Source: Tenacibaculum sp. M341 (GTDB taxonomy: Bacteria > Bacteroidota > Bacteroidia > Flavobacteriales > Flavobacteriaceae). From it: 64,000 nt of DNA. The notes beneath the pieces were generated by a model. That model was not told where the DNA came from. It searched no databases and saw only the letters and a program-made list of their open reading frames with translations. The stretch spans positions 25,820 through 89,819 of the forward strand of contig NZ_SJXJ01000018.1 in NCBI RefSeq assembly GCF_004337695.1, read 5' to 3'. Of this stretch, positions 50,709-60,370 are shown in pieces; within the stretch, counting starts at the first letter, position 1, and every line of letters starts with the position of its first letter. Position numbers and translations under genes: made by a program.

Positions 50709-53700
50709 TTATTCTAAAACGATTTTCTTAGTGATACTTCCTAACGAAGAATTTAATCTTACGATGTAAATTCCATTAGCAAAATTGTTTAATGCTATAG
50801 AACTTGTGCCATTAGATTTAATGTCTGTGTTTAACATTTCTTCTCCTAATAAAGAATAAACATTAACCTTAGCTTCTCCTTGTAACCCAGTAATTGTTAT
50901 TTCTTTTGAAGAAGATTTATAAATACTAATTTTTTTGATATTTTGATCAATATCTTCACTACTTAAACTTTTAGGACTCATGTGAATGTAGAATTGTCCA
51001 ATGCCATTGCTATCATTTTTAAGAGTTAAAGAGTAGTTTTCTTGAGAAAGATTAGTAAAAGTATTATTACTCCTATCTTCTAGATAAATATCTACACCTG
51101 TTGGAATGCTTTGAGAGTTGATAGAGAAATCAATTTTTTTACCTTGGTTGGCAGTCAATCCAACAGGAATAACAATAGCATCGTAGTTATTATCTGGTAA
51201 TGTTTGAATCGCTAATTTTTCACCATTATCATCAGAAGCTAGTTGAGTAAATACAGCAAAATTATAATTGGTTCCTCCAAACATTTTAGAATCGTAACCA
51301 TAATCATAACCTGTTGTTTTATCTTTTATAAAAAATACTTTAGTAGAGCTTTTATTACTGTCACTCTCAACAAATAAGTCAAAAGAAGCTTTTGGACCTT
51401 GTCTCATAAAAGTGTTGGTTGTTTTATGGATTTGATTTGCAGTTGAAAAAGTAACATTTGTATTTGTGTTTGCTTCAATAAAGAATCCTTGAGCAGGTGC
51501 AATATTAATAGGACTAGCATTGTTGTAAGTTACATACTGACTACCATCCCATAACCAAAAAGTAGCATTATCAATTACAACATTACTACCTGCTAAAACA
51601 GAAGAATTGATGTAAGATGTAAATGGGTTACCAATTAAATTGAAATTATTTCTACTACCCGTTTCAACAAAGACAGATACATTGGTAACATTTAAATTAC
51701 CTGTAATAGATACATCGCCAGCTGCAGCTAATTTCATAGATACACCTGCACCAGCTATTACTGGTCCAGTGGTACCTGCATTAGAATAGGTCCACGGATC
51801 AGTTGCGCTATCATTATCAAAAGCACCAATACCTATATTTCCACCAGTGCCAGAAGCAAATGTATGATTAGCAATAATATCTTGTGTAGTTTCACCACTA
51901 ACTGGAGCAGCTACTAAATACCAGTTTGTAGTTGGTAAATTTCTATTGTAAGTTACAGTTCCTGTAACTGAAGCATTTGCTATTAAAGAAGCATTTGAAG
52001 CTATGTTTATAGAGTTTACCGTTACAGCTGAAGATATTGTTGGATAGTTGGTTACTCCGTCAGGAATCATAACATTTGCAGAACTATTAGGGATAGAGTT
52101 TGTGTTCCAGTTTCCAGCGGTATTCCAAGAACTACTTGTTGTTCCTGTCCAAGTTATTGTTGAGGTTTGTGTAATTGTAGGAACATCAACATCACTAGAA
52201 GCGTTTCCAGCGTTATCTTCAGCTCTGACTACAAAATTATTGTCACTATCAGCCGTAAGGTTTACGGAAAAACTCCAAGTATTACCACTAACAACCGCAG
52301 ACCCTAAAGAACTAGTATTATCAGCGGTACCATCATTATCAGCATCAGCATAAGCATGGACAGTTACTCCATTTTCAGTAAGTGTACCAGATAATGTTTG
52401 TGTGACAGCATTTACAGTTATAGCGGCACTAGGTGTATTTACTACAGGATTAGCTGGGCTTGTTGAATCTTCAGTAATTGTAGGAATATCTACATCGCTT
52501 GAAGTATTACCAGCGCTATCTTCGGCTCTTACCACAAAATTATTGTCAGCATCAGCATTAAGGTTTACAGAAAAACTCCAAGCATTACCACTAACAGTAG
52601 CAGAACCTAGAGAGGTTGTATTATCAGCTACTCCATTATTATCAGCATCAGCATAAGCATGAACAGTTACACCATTTTCAGTAAGTGTACCAGATAATGT
52701 TTGTGTGGCAACATTTACAGTTATAGCGGCACTAGGTGTATTTACTACAGGATTCGCAGGGCTTGTTGAATCTTCAGTAATTGTAGGAATATCAACATCA
52801 CTAGAAGCGTTTCCAGCGTTATCTTCAGCTCTTACCACAAAATTATTGTCACTATCAGTATTAAGGTTTACAGAAAAACTCCAAGTATTACCACTAACAA
52901 CTGCAGAACCTAGAGAGGTTGAGTTATCGGCTACTCCATTGTTATCTGCATCAGCATAAGCATGAACAGTTACACCATTTTCAGTAAGAGTACCAGATAA
53001 TGTTTGTGTGGCAGCATTCACAGTTATAGCAGCACTAGGTGTATTTACTACAGGATTAGCTGGGCTTGTTGAATCTTCAGTAATTGTAGGAATATCAACA
53101 TCACTAGAAGCGTTTCCAGCGTTATCTTCGGCTCTTACTACAAAATTATTGTCAGCATCAGCATTAAGATTTACAGAAAAACTCCAAGCATTACCACTAA
53201 CAGTAGCAGAACCTAGAGAGGTTGTGTTATCAGCTACTCCATTATTATCTGCATCAGCATAAGCATGAACAGTTACACCATTTTCAGTAAGTGTACCAGA
53301 TAATGTTTGTGTGGCAGCATTTACAGTTATAGCAGCACTAGGTGTATTTACTACAGGATTCGCAGGGCTTGTTGAATCTTCAGTAATTGTAGGAATGTCT
53401 ACATCACTAGAAGCGTTTCCAGCGTTATCTTCAGCCCTTACGACAAAATTATTGTCACTATCAGCTGTAAGGTTTACAGAAAAACTCCAAGCATTGCCAC
53501 TAACAGTAGCAGAACCTAGAGAGGTTGCGTTATCAGCGGTACCATCATTATCAGCATCAGCATAAGCATGAACAGTTACACCATTTTCAGTAAGAGTACC
53601 AGATAATGTTTGTGTTGCTGCATTCACAGTTATAGCAGCACTAGGTGTGTTTACTATAGGATTAGCTGGGTTTGTTGAATCTTCAGTAATTGTGGGTACA

Positions 53701-54902
53701 TCTGCGTCGCTAGAAGTATCAACTCCATCTGTAGCACTTACTACAAAATTATTATCAGCATCAGCATTAAGGTTTACAGAAAAACTCCAAGCGTTACCAG
53801 TAACAGTAGCTGAACCTAAAGAGCTTGTATTATCTGCGACACCATCGTTATTAGCATCGGCGTATGCGTGAACAGTTACACCATTTTCAGGATGTGATCC
53901 GGCGATTGTTTGTGTTGCTGCATTAACTGTAATAGCAGCACTAGGTGTATTCACTGTAGGTGTTGCTGGGGCAACAGTAGCTATACTAACAATTCTTGTA
54001 TCATTAGCAGAACCTCCGTTATTATCATTTGCCGTAATATTTATAGTTCTGTTAGCAGTACCAGGTGTTGTGGAAGTATTTCTATATCGTAATGATTGTA
54101 AAACTTCTTGCACGTTTGCGTTTGTAGCATTACTATCAAAAGTAATGGTTAAAATAGTACCATTAGTAACAATACCATTCATAACACTTAGATCACCAAT
54201 ATCTGTTCCATTGGCAAGAATATTTGTTCCGCTAACAGTAATTGCAGTTCCGTCTCCATCTGTATCTGAAATACTAATTTCATCCGCAGCTTCGTTGTTG
54301 ACAACTATTTGAGCAGTCAAAGTACCACTATTCCAATCAGCATCGCCATCAGCATCATTCACGGTAGCAGAAGCATCTATCTGAGTAGCAGTGTTTCCTT
54401 CTGTATAGCTTAATGCTAAATTGTTAATAGAGATTGAAGGATCAGTATTTGGAGCACTTCCAGTAATGACTAAATCAAATACAACTTGCTGAAATGAAGA
54501 TGAAGCATTTGATACAGAAGATATATTTAGTGTTACGCCTATTCCTGAACCAGCTACAGATGCACTGACTCCAGATGTGTCTGCTACGGTTGAAGCTCCA
54601 GTATTAACAGCTATGCTTGTGATTCCAGTGACAGTCCCTCCTGTAAATGTAAAATTTATAGGAATAGCAACACTACTACTGTTTCTTAAACTAAAGATTA
54701 TTTGATTACCATCAATATCAAAAGAAAGATCAGGACTAACTTCAAATTCTCCAGGTACAGAAGCATCACCATCAACAACAGTTTCTGTTTGACTTAATTC
54801 TTGCAGTGTAACGCTAGAGCCTTCTAGTGTTTGAGAATGTAAAAAGTTATTGAAAATTAATGTTAAGAAAAGAAAGCTTAACGTAAGAGTAGTTTTTTTC
54901 AT
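50709..54902 (-). CDS. Giant Ig-repeat surface protein with T9SS type-A sorting domain
   Basis: A 1397-residue exported protein. After the signal peptide (NFLHSQ) come a region with cadherin-like/VCBS-like motifs (about 150-310, PSISINNLALSYTEGNTATQ), six tandem Ig-like repeats of about 101 residues (about 315-915, each with NTPSAAITVNAATQT, TENGVTVHAYADAD and NFVVRAEDNAGNASSDVD), then the region shared with the lamin-tail protein (SSWNTAGNWNTNSIPNSSAN onward) and the type-A sorting domain (NVYSLLGEEM ... TKKIVLE). It is very likely a long adhesin. The 58-residue peptide gene is co-transcribed behind it. Confidence 0.9.
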   Translation of the reverse strand: MKKTTLTLSFLFLTLIFNNFLHSQTLEGSSVTLQELSQTETVVDGDASVPGEFEVSPDLSFDIDGNQIIFSLRNSSSVAIPINFTFTGGTVTGITSIAVNTGASTVADTSGVSASVAGSGIGVTLNISSVSNASSSFQQVVFDLVITGSAPNTDPSISINNLALSYTEGNTATQIDASATVNDADGDADWNSGTLTAQIVVNNEAADEISISDTDGDGTAITVSGTNILANGTDIGDLSVMNGIVTNGTILTITFDSNATNANVQEVLQSLRYRNTSTTPGTANRTINITANDNNGGSANDTRIVSIATVAPATPTVNTPSAAITVNAATQTIAGSHPENGVTVHAYADANNDGVADNTSSLGSATVTGNAWSFSVNLNADADNNFVVSATDGVDTSSDADVPTITEDSTNPANPIVNTPSAAITVNAATQTLSGTLTENGVTVHAYADADNDGTADNATSLGSATVSGNAWSFSVNLTADSDNNFVVRAEDNAGNASSDVDIPTITEDSTSPANPVVNTPSAAITVNAATQTLSGTLTENGVTVHAYADADNNGVADNTTSLGSATVSGNAWSFSVNLNADADNNFVVRAEDNAGNASSDVDIPTITEDSTSPANPVVNTPSAAITVNAATQTLSGTLTENGVTVHAYADADNNGVADNSTSLGSAVVSGNTWSFSVNLNTDSDNNFVVRAEDNAGNASSDVDIPTITEDSTSPANPVVNTPSAAITVNVATQTLSGTLTENGVTVHAYADADNNGVADNTTSLGSATVSGNAWSFSVNLNADADNNFVVRAEDSAGNTSSDVDIPTITEDSTSPANPVVNTPSAAITVNAVTQTLSGTLTENGVTVHAYADADNDGTADNTSSLGSAVVSGNTWSFSVNLTADSDNNFVVRAEDNAGNASSDVDVPTITQTSTITWTGTTSSSWNTAGNWNTNSIPNSSANVMIPDGVTNYPTISSAVTVNSINIASNASLIANASVTGTVTYNRNLPTTNWYLVAAPVSGETTQDIIANHTFASGTGGNIGIGAFDNDSATDPWTYSNAGTTGPVIAGAGVSMKLAAAGDVSITGNLNVTNVSVFVETGSRNNFNLIGNPFTSYINSSVLAGSNVVIDNATFWLWDGSQYVTYNNASPINIAPAQGFFIEANTNTNVTFSTANQIHKTTNTFMRQGPKASFDLFVESDSNKSSTKVFFIKDKTTGYDYGYDSKMFGGTNYNFAVFTQLASDDNGEKLAIQTLPDNNYDAIVIPVGLTANQGKKIDFSINSQSIPTGVDIYLEDRSNNTFTNLSQENYSLTLKNDSNGIGQFYIHMSPKSLSSEDIDQNIKKISIYKSSSKEITITGLQGEAKVNVYSLLGEEMLNTDIKSNGTSSIALNNFANGIYIVRLNSSLGSITKKIVLE
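52153..53966 (-). repeat. Six tandem coding repeats of about 303 bp
   Basis: Recurring landmarks such as actaggtgtatttact appear at about 52429, 52732, 53035, 53338, 53641 and 53941, a 303-base period (300 for the first). Central copies are almost identical at the DNA level, which points to recent amplification or gene conversion; the outer copies are more diverged. Confidence 0.92.
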
Positions 54903-54935
54903 AAATAAAGTTAATTAGTTGTTTACTAATATACT

Positions 54936-54970
54936 AAAAAACTCTCGTTGTGTTGTTACGAGAGTTTTTT
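54936..54970 (-). terminator. Terminator between tail-collar gene and giant surface-protein gene
   Basis: AAAAAACTCTCG (54936-54947) and CGAGAGTTTTTT (54959-54970) form a perfect 12-bp stem with A/T runs. It ends the collar-protein transcript on the minus strand. Confidence 0.85.
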
Positions 54971-54989
54971 TGATGTTTTAAAAGAATTA

Positions 54990-55664
54990 TTAATTTCTAG
55001 GAGGAAAGGTTCCTTGCATACAAATTATATATCTTACAACAGCTGAAGGTTGTACAATATCAACTGCAGAGTTGTTACCTGTGTTACCTATAGTAACTAT
55101 AGGGTTTGTCCCTCCAGATATTGACTGACCATTAACGGTATTAGTTGCAGGTCCATAAGATTTAACTTTTTTTGTAGATATTCCTTCTGTAAAGTTACTT
55201 ACAGCAAACACATCACCAGCTTGTGGAGTATCTCTTACAGCATTAGTAGTACTTAATAAAATATTGCTATTTGCTGAAGATCCACCAGTTACGGTAGCTA
55301 CATGTGTATGTGAAGGTAGGTTTAAATTGTTTAAAGTTACATCTTCCCAGCCAACTAAGCTTCCTTGAACTCTAGTAGTAAGTCCAGGACCAGTTCCTGC
55401 TCCCATAGCAACTCTACCACGTAAATCAGGTAATTTAAATGTAGTTCTACAGTCGCCACCATATTGACAACCAATTAAAGAAAATAACGCTTGGTTTGAA
55501 GAAATAGCTAATGTTTGTCCTTCACAAAAAGCCCATCCTCTAGGAGCGTAAGTTCCTGCATAAACTCTAATTTCACTTATAAAACCTTCTTGTGCAGTAG
55601 CAGAGGTGTTTGACAGAAATAGAAATACGAATAATAGTCCGATAATTTTTTTTGTAGAATTCAT
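54990..55664 (-). CDS. Secreted phage tail-collar (MdpB-like) domain protein
   Basis: A 224-residue protein with a signal peptide (LFLSNTSATAQ) and a tail-collar domain: FISEIRVYAGTYAPRGWAFC, then E-G-Q, SSNQALFSLIGCQYGGDCRT and PDLRGRVAMGAG, the microcystin-dependent/MdpB pattern. Most members lack a signal peptide or sit in phage tails; this one is exported. Family members are found in clusters of small secreted proteins of unknown function. It lies alone, upstream of the giant surface-protein gene, with its own promoter and terminator. Confidence 0.85.
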   Translation of the reverse strand: MNSTKKIIGLLFVFLFLSNTSATAQEGFISEIRVYAGTYAPRGWAFCEGQTLAISSNQALFSLIGCQYGGDCRTTFKLPDLRGRVAMGAGTGPGLTTRVQGSLVGWEDVTLNNLNLPSHTHVATVTGGSSANSNILLSTTNAVRDTPQAGDVFAVSNFTEGISTKKVKSYGPATNTVNGQSISGGTNPIVTIGNTGNNSAVDIVQPSAVVRYIICMQGTFPPRN

Positions 55665-55706
55665 AATAAATAGTTTTTGTTAGTTAATCCCTTATATTTT
55701 CTACAA

Positions 55707-55714
55707 CAAAAGTA
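55707..55714 (-). promoter_or_regulatory. -7 box of the tail-collar gene
   Basis: TACTTTTG on the minus strand (55714-55707) matches TAnnTTTG, about 43 bases before the start codon at 55664. No clear TTG is seen at the -33 position. Confidence 0.45.
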
Positions 55715-55830
55715 CCTTCGTATTAGAGGTGAAATTTTTAAAAAGTAATGAACGAATGATTTTAAGCCATTAGTGCGATATTTTTTATCACGAGTGTGTT
55801 TTAAATGTTAAAGTTAAAATTTCGATTGTT

Positions 55831-57330
55831 TTAATTTCTTTTCCAGAAGAAAGGAGAAAACAAAATAAGAACTGTAAATAGCTCTAAACGACCTATTAGC
55901 ATTAAGAAAGAACAGAAAAGTTTAGCACTCATAGAAAGGTGAGCAAAACTATCTACTGGACTTACACTACCTACTGCAGGACCAATATTTCCCAAAGAAG
56001 AAGCACATGCACCAAGAGCAGATTCAAAATCTAGTCCCATCATGGCTAAAATAACAGACCCAATGATGAAAATAAGCATGTATAATATAAAAAAGGAAAT
56101 AATATTAAATACAATAGTTTGTTTTACAGCTTTACCATCGTACCTAACAGGTATAATAGCGTTAGGGTGTAATGCTTTTTTAAATTCTAAAAAACTATTT
56201 TTTAGCATTACAATGTGTCTTACAATTTTAACACCACCTGATGTTGAACCAGCAGATCCACCTGTAAAAAACAAGGCAAAAAAGATAGCTGTAACAAAAA
56301 AGCTCCACATTGTAAAATCGGCAGTTACAAAACCAGTAGTTGTTACTACAGATATAACAGAGAATAAAGCATGTCTTACAGTACTCTCGGTATGACCAAG
56401 AACTTCAGGGTGATTTATACTTGTTACTAAAGCAGGATCTTTAAAGAAAAGGATAGAAACACTTATAATTGCAGTAATTAATATGATTCCTAAGAAGTAA
56501 TAACGAAACTCTTCACTTTGTATCACTTTTTTAACTTTTCCTTTTAAAGCAAAATAAGTAAGGACAAAGTTAGCTCCTGCAATAAACATGAAAAATATGA
56601 TGATGTATTGAATTAAAGGAGCGTGATTCCAGTGAGCAACACTTGCATTTTTAGTTGAGAATCCACCAGTACTTACTGTTGCCATAGCATGATTGATAGC
56701 ATCAAACCAGGTCATTCCAGCTACTTTAAGTAAAAGGAATTCAGTTATAGTCAAACCAACATAAATCAACCATAATCTTTTTGCGGTATCGGTAATTCTT
56801 GGGTGTAGTTTATCAGCCGAAGGACCAGGTGCTTCAGCCATAAATAACTGCATACCACCAATACCTAAGAGAGGTAATATAGCAATAGTTAATACTACAA
56901 TTCCCATTCCGCCAATCCAATGCGTAGCACTTCTCCAGAATAAAATTCCTTTGGGCATACTTTCAATATCTGATAGAATAGAAGAACCTGTTGTTGAGTA
57001 ACCAGAAATTGTTTCAAAAATAGCATCAACAACTGAAGGAATACTTCCTGTTAATAAGTAAGGTAACATTCCTGTTATGGTTAGTGTAAACCAACCTAAT
57101 GTTACAATTAAATACCCTTCTTTCTTTTGTAAATTTTTGTTAGTAGGTTTATTAAAAAAATATAATATTAAACCTAATGATATGGTAATAATACCTGAAT
57201 TAAGAATTCCAAGTACCGCTTTTTCTTCAAAATACAGACTAAAAGGAATAGCAAGCCACATGAAAAAACCATTTAAAATGGCAGTTATTCCTAAAAACCG
57301 GAAGATAAGTTTGAGATTTAAATGTTCCAT
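55831..57330 (-). CDS. trkH: Trk-type potassium uptake channel subunit
   Basis: A 499-residue inner-membrane channel with about ten transmembrane segments. The four filter loops of the family are visible: GYSTTGSS, VSTGGFST, VTTTGFVT and SLGNIGPAVG. It takes up potassium under control of TrkA, encoded just upstream; the genes overlap by one base (TAATG). No defects seen. Confidence 0.94.
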   Translation of the reverse strand: MEHLNLKLIFRFLGITAILNGFFMWLAIPFSLYFEEKAVLGILNSGIITISLGLILYFFNKPTNKNLQKKEGYLIVTLGWFTLTITGMLPYLLTGSIPSVVDAIFETISGYSTTGSSILSDIESMPKGILFWRSATHWIGGMGIVVLTIAILPLLGIGGMQLFMAEAPGPSADKLHPRITDTAKRLWLIYVGLTITEFLLLKVAGMTWFDAINHAMATVSTGGFSTKNASVAHWNHAPLIQYIIIFFMFIAGANFVLTYFALKGKVKKVIQSEEFRYYFLGIILITAIISVSILFFKDPALVTSINHPEVLGHTESTVRHALFSVISVVTTTGFVTADFTMWSFFVTAIFFALFFTGGSAGSTSGGVKIVRHIVMLKNSFLEFKKALHPNAIIPVRYDGKAVKQTIVFNIISFFILYMLIFIIGSVILAMMGLDFESALGACASSLGNIGPAVGSVSPVDSFAHLSMSAKLFCSFLMLIGRLELFTVLILFSPFFWKRN

Positions 57331-58676
57331 TAGTTAAATAAATCTTCTACAATAGATATAGCTTCTGGTAAACAGAAAACAATTACATGATCACCAGCTA
57401 CAATTTGCATATTACCAAAAGACATTAAAGCTTCTCCATTTCTAATGATTCCACCAAAAACAGCTTCCCTAGGAAAACGCAAGTCTCTAATAGGCTTTTC
57501 TGTTACTTTAGCATTTGGTTGTACTTCAAATTCAAAAACTTCTGCATCTACATTGTGTAAGTTTGCTAAAGCTAAAATTTCTCCTTTTCTAATATGTCTA
57601 AAAATATTACTAGCAGCAATTAATTTTTTGTTAATCAAAGTATCAATTCCAATGGTTTGAGAAATATTGATGTAATCCATATTCTCAACCAAAGCGACTG
57701 TTTTTTTAACTCCTTTTGATTTTGCTACTAAACAAGACATGATATTCGTTTCAGAATCACCTGTAACAGCAATAAAAGCATCCATATCTCTAATGTTTTC
57801 TTCTTCAAGTAATTCTAAATCTCTACCATCTCCATTAATTACAAGAGTAGTTCGTAAATCTTCAGCAAGAGTTAAAGCTTTCTCTCTACTTTTTTCAATA
57901 AGTTTTACCTTAAAGTTATCTTTACAAAGATTACGAGCTGTTTTTTTACCAATACTACTCCCTCCCAGAATCATTACATTTTTAATATCTAAATGCTCTT
58001 TTCCGATGATAGGATATAATTTTTCAATACTGTAATTTGGAACCGAAAAATATACTTGATCGTTCATTTTATATACAGTATCTCCTCTAGGGATGATTGT
58101 TTGAGCAATTCCTTCTCTTTTTATAGCTATGGTAATAAAATCTACCATATTGAATTTTTCTTTCGCTTCTTTTACAGTTAAATCTAAAATTGGCGATTTA
58201 TAACTCAGGGTAGTACCCATTACGTTAAACAATCCGTTTTCAAAAGCAACCGTATCATTGAAAGAAGATTGGTGTAGTAATAATTTAATTTCTTCGGCAG
58301 CTAATTCTTCCGGAGAAATCATAAAATCAACACCAAAGTCTTTAAAGTCAATAGTATCACTATTTAAAAATTCTGGGTTTTTTATTCTAGCAATTGTTTT
58401 TTTAACCCCTAAGGCTTTACCTATAACAGAGATTGTAAAATTTGTATTCTGATTTTCAGTTACAGCTAATAATAAATCAGCTGAGTTTGCTCCAATCTCT
58501 TTTAATAATTTCATAGATGTAGCATCACCTTTTTTAGTAATAACATCTAAATGATTATTAATATAATTCAATTTATCACCGTCTAAATCGACTATGTAAG
58601 TATCTTGAGATTCGTAAGAGAGGAGTTTAGCCAGATGAAAACCCACATCACCAGCTCCGGCTATTACAATTTTCAT
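57330..58676 (-). CDS. trkA: Trk potassium uptake regulatory subunit
   Basis: A 448-residue cytoplasmic regulator with two RCK_N/RCK_C units: nucleotide-binding loops GAGDVGFHLAKLL (about 6-18) and GGSSIGKKTARNL (about 237-249), each followed by a C-terminal TrkA_C domain. It binds NAD(H)/ATP and gates TrkH. It opens the trkA-trkH operon. Confidence 0.94.
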   Translation of the reverse strand: MKIVIAGAGDVGFHLAKLLSYESQDTYIVDLDGDKLNYINNHLDVITKKGDATSMKLLKEIGANSADLLLAVTENQNTNFTISVIGKALGVKKTIARIKNPEFLNSDTIDFKDFGVDFMISPEELAAEEIKLLLHQSSFNDTVAFENGLFNVMGTTLSYKSPILDLTVKEAKEKFNMVDFITIAIKREGIAQTIIPRGDTVYKMNDQVYFSVPNYSIEKLYPIIGKEHLDIKNVMILGGSSIGKKTARNLCKDNFKVKLIEKSREKALTLAEDLRTTLVINGDGRDLELLEEENIRDMDAFIAVTGDSETNIMSCLVAKSKGVKKTVALVENMDYINISQTIGIDTLINKKLIAASNIFRHIRKGEILALANLHNVDAEVFEFEVQPNAKVTEKPIRDLRFPREAVFGGIIRNGEALMSFGNMQIVAGDHVIVFCLPEAISIVEDLFN

Positions 58677-58699
58677 AATAAAATTTATAGTATAGGATA

Positions 58700-58707
58700 C
58701 AAAGGTA
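58700..58707 (-). promoter_or_regulatory. -7 box of trkA
   Basis: TACCTTTG on the minus strand (58707-58700) fits TAnnTTTG, about 24 bases before the trkA start codon. Confidence 0.5.
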
Positions 58708-58827
58708 CGTTTTTAATGTGAAAAAAGTTAAATACTATTTGATATTATCTGTAATGAAGGGAGATTTTCTTTTACATAAGATCGATCAAAGTGTTTCGTT
58801 TTCATAAGATTATTAGCTGAGAAAATC

Positions 58828-58859
58828 TTGAAAAGAAGAATTGATTTTGATTACATTTG
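58828..58859 (+). promoter_or_regulatory. Promoter of the PKD-domain lipoprotein gene
   Basis: TTG (58828-58830), 21 bases, then TACATTTG (58852-58859), a close match to the flavobacterial TTG/TAnnTTTG promoter. The start codon at 58882 follows after a leader of about 16 bases. Confidence 0.75.
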
Positions 58860-58881
58860 CGGCTAAATTAAAAATTATAAA

Positions 58882-60207
58882 ATGAAAAAAATGATTCAAA
58901 AGTTAACCAAATTACTTGCTTTATTTACAGTTGTATCTTTAATGTTTTCATGTACAGATGATCAAGTTACAACTCCTGAAAAAGAACCTATTGTAGCAGA
59001 TTTTGAGATAACAATTATTAGTGATGATTCTTCTCCTGTTATTGTTAGTGTAGAAAATAAAACAACAGGTGCTACATCATACGAATGGTCATTTCCAGGA
59101 GCTGATGGAGAAAGTTCTAATAAGGAAAATCCAGATTACATTTATTATCTTCAAGTAAAAGGAGATTTTACAATAACTTTAAAAGCTTCAAATGGATCAG
59201 AAACAGAAACTGTATCTAAAACTTTTAGTATAAATGTGCCTCTAGTTGCTGACTTTGAACCGAATCCAGATAGTTTTTTGTCATCATCAAATGTAACTTT
59301 AGTAAATAAATCTAGAGGAGCAACATCTTATAAATGGTCTTTTCCAGGAGGAGCACCTGAAAGCTCAACGGAGAAAGAGCCAGAAGCTATTTATTATGCA
59401 ACACCAGGTACTTATGATATTACTTTAGAGGTGTCTAATGGAGTGGAAACAGATTCTAGAACATTAAGTTTCGTTATAAGCGAAGAGATTAATATTGATT
59501 TTGATTTAATTTTAAATAGTGAAGTTGTTCCAGCTGAATTACAAATAGTAAACAAAACTACAGGGGCGAATCAGTACAAATGGACTTTCTCAGGAGGTAA
59601 AGGAGAAAGTACATTAGAAAACCCTGGATTTTTACTTTATGAAGAAGCAGGAGAATTTGAGGTTACATTAGAGGCTTCTAATTATGTTCAAACAAAAGAG
59701 CTTACTAAAAGTTTTACTTTAAATACAAATGAAATTTTATCATTCCAGAATATTGTTTTAGGAGGTATTGATGCACAATCTACATTAGGTTCAGTATTTT
59801 CTACTGAATTAGGGACTGTAATAAAAAGTGATGATATCAACGATTCTAATGGAGAAAAAATTGACATAGTATTTGTTGGCGAATCTGGTTTGTTGTTTTT
59901 TGAGTCTCCTCAAAAAGCTTCTGGTTGGGGATTAAAAGAAATACCTAATGCAACTAACACTAATTTTATAAACTATATAGAAGGAAGTTCTGTTAGTTTT
60001 TCGGTAGAAGATTTTGATAACATGACTAATAGTGATCCTTTAAATGGTATAAATATTACGAATGACGAAGAGTCTTTTCCTAGCTCAGGTTTACCAAGAA
60101 TAATCTTGTTTCAAAATTCAAAAGGAAAAAAAGGAGCTATAAAAATTACGAATATCGCTTCTGGTAGATCAGGTAGTATTACTTTTGATTTGAAGGTTCA
60201 GAAATAA
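58882..60207 (+). CDS. PKD-domain lipoprotein
   Basis: A 441-residue lipoprotein (lipobox VSLMFSC at about 19-25) with three PKD-like domains at about 35-115, 125-200 and 205-280 (each with the pattern TTGATSYEWSFPG ... GDFTITLKASNG) and a C-terminal domain of about 150 residues that I do not recognise (NIVLGGIDAQSTLGSVF onward). Likely a surface glycan- or protein-binding protein. A terminator follows 28 bases after the stop. Single-gene unit with a good promoter. Confidence 0.85.
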   Translation: MKKMIQKLTKLLALFTVVSLMFSCTDDQVTTPEKEPIVADFEITIISDDSSPVIVSVENKTTGATSYEWSFPGADGESSNKENPDYIYYLQVKGDFTITLKASNGSETETVSKTFSINVPLVADFEPNPDSFLSSSNVTLVNKSRGATSYKWSFPGGAPESSTEKEPEAIYYATPGTYDITLEVSNGVETDSRTLSFVISEEINIDFDLILNSEVVPAELQIVNKTTGANQYKWTFSGGKGESTLENPGFLLYEEAGEFEVTLEASNYVQTKELTKSFTLNTNEILSFQNIVLGGIDAQSTLGSVFSTELGTVIKSDDINDSNGEKIDIVFVGESGLLFFESPQKASGWGLKEIPNATNTNFINYIEGSSVSFSVEDFDNMTNSDPLNGINITNDEESFPSSGLPRIILFQNSKGKKGAIKITNIASGRSGSITFDLKVQK

Positions 60208-60234
60208 AAATTTCTAATACTTTATAACTGATTA

Positions 60235-60272
60235 AAAACTTCTCCTTTCATTTTAGAAAGGAGAAGTTTTTT
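60235..60272 (+). terminator. Terminator of the PKD lipoprotein gene
   Basis: AAAACTTCTCCTTT pairs with AAAGGAGAAGTTTT around CATTTTAG, with a T-run on the plus strand. Confidence 0.88.
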
Positions 60273-60370
60273 GTATACATTTGTAATGTAAAACAATATA
60301 CTTGTCAGTATATCTATTTAAAATTGAAAAAGATAAATAGATGTTTACTGTTAAAATTTAAAATTGCAAT

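Noticed and set aside
52048-53871. Series of plus-strand frames of about 84 codons
   Set aside because: They recur every 303 bases as the complement of the tandem repeats in the giant surface protein and have no independent support.
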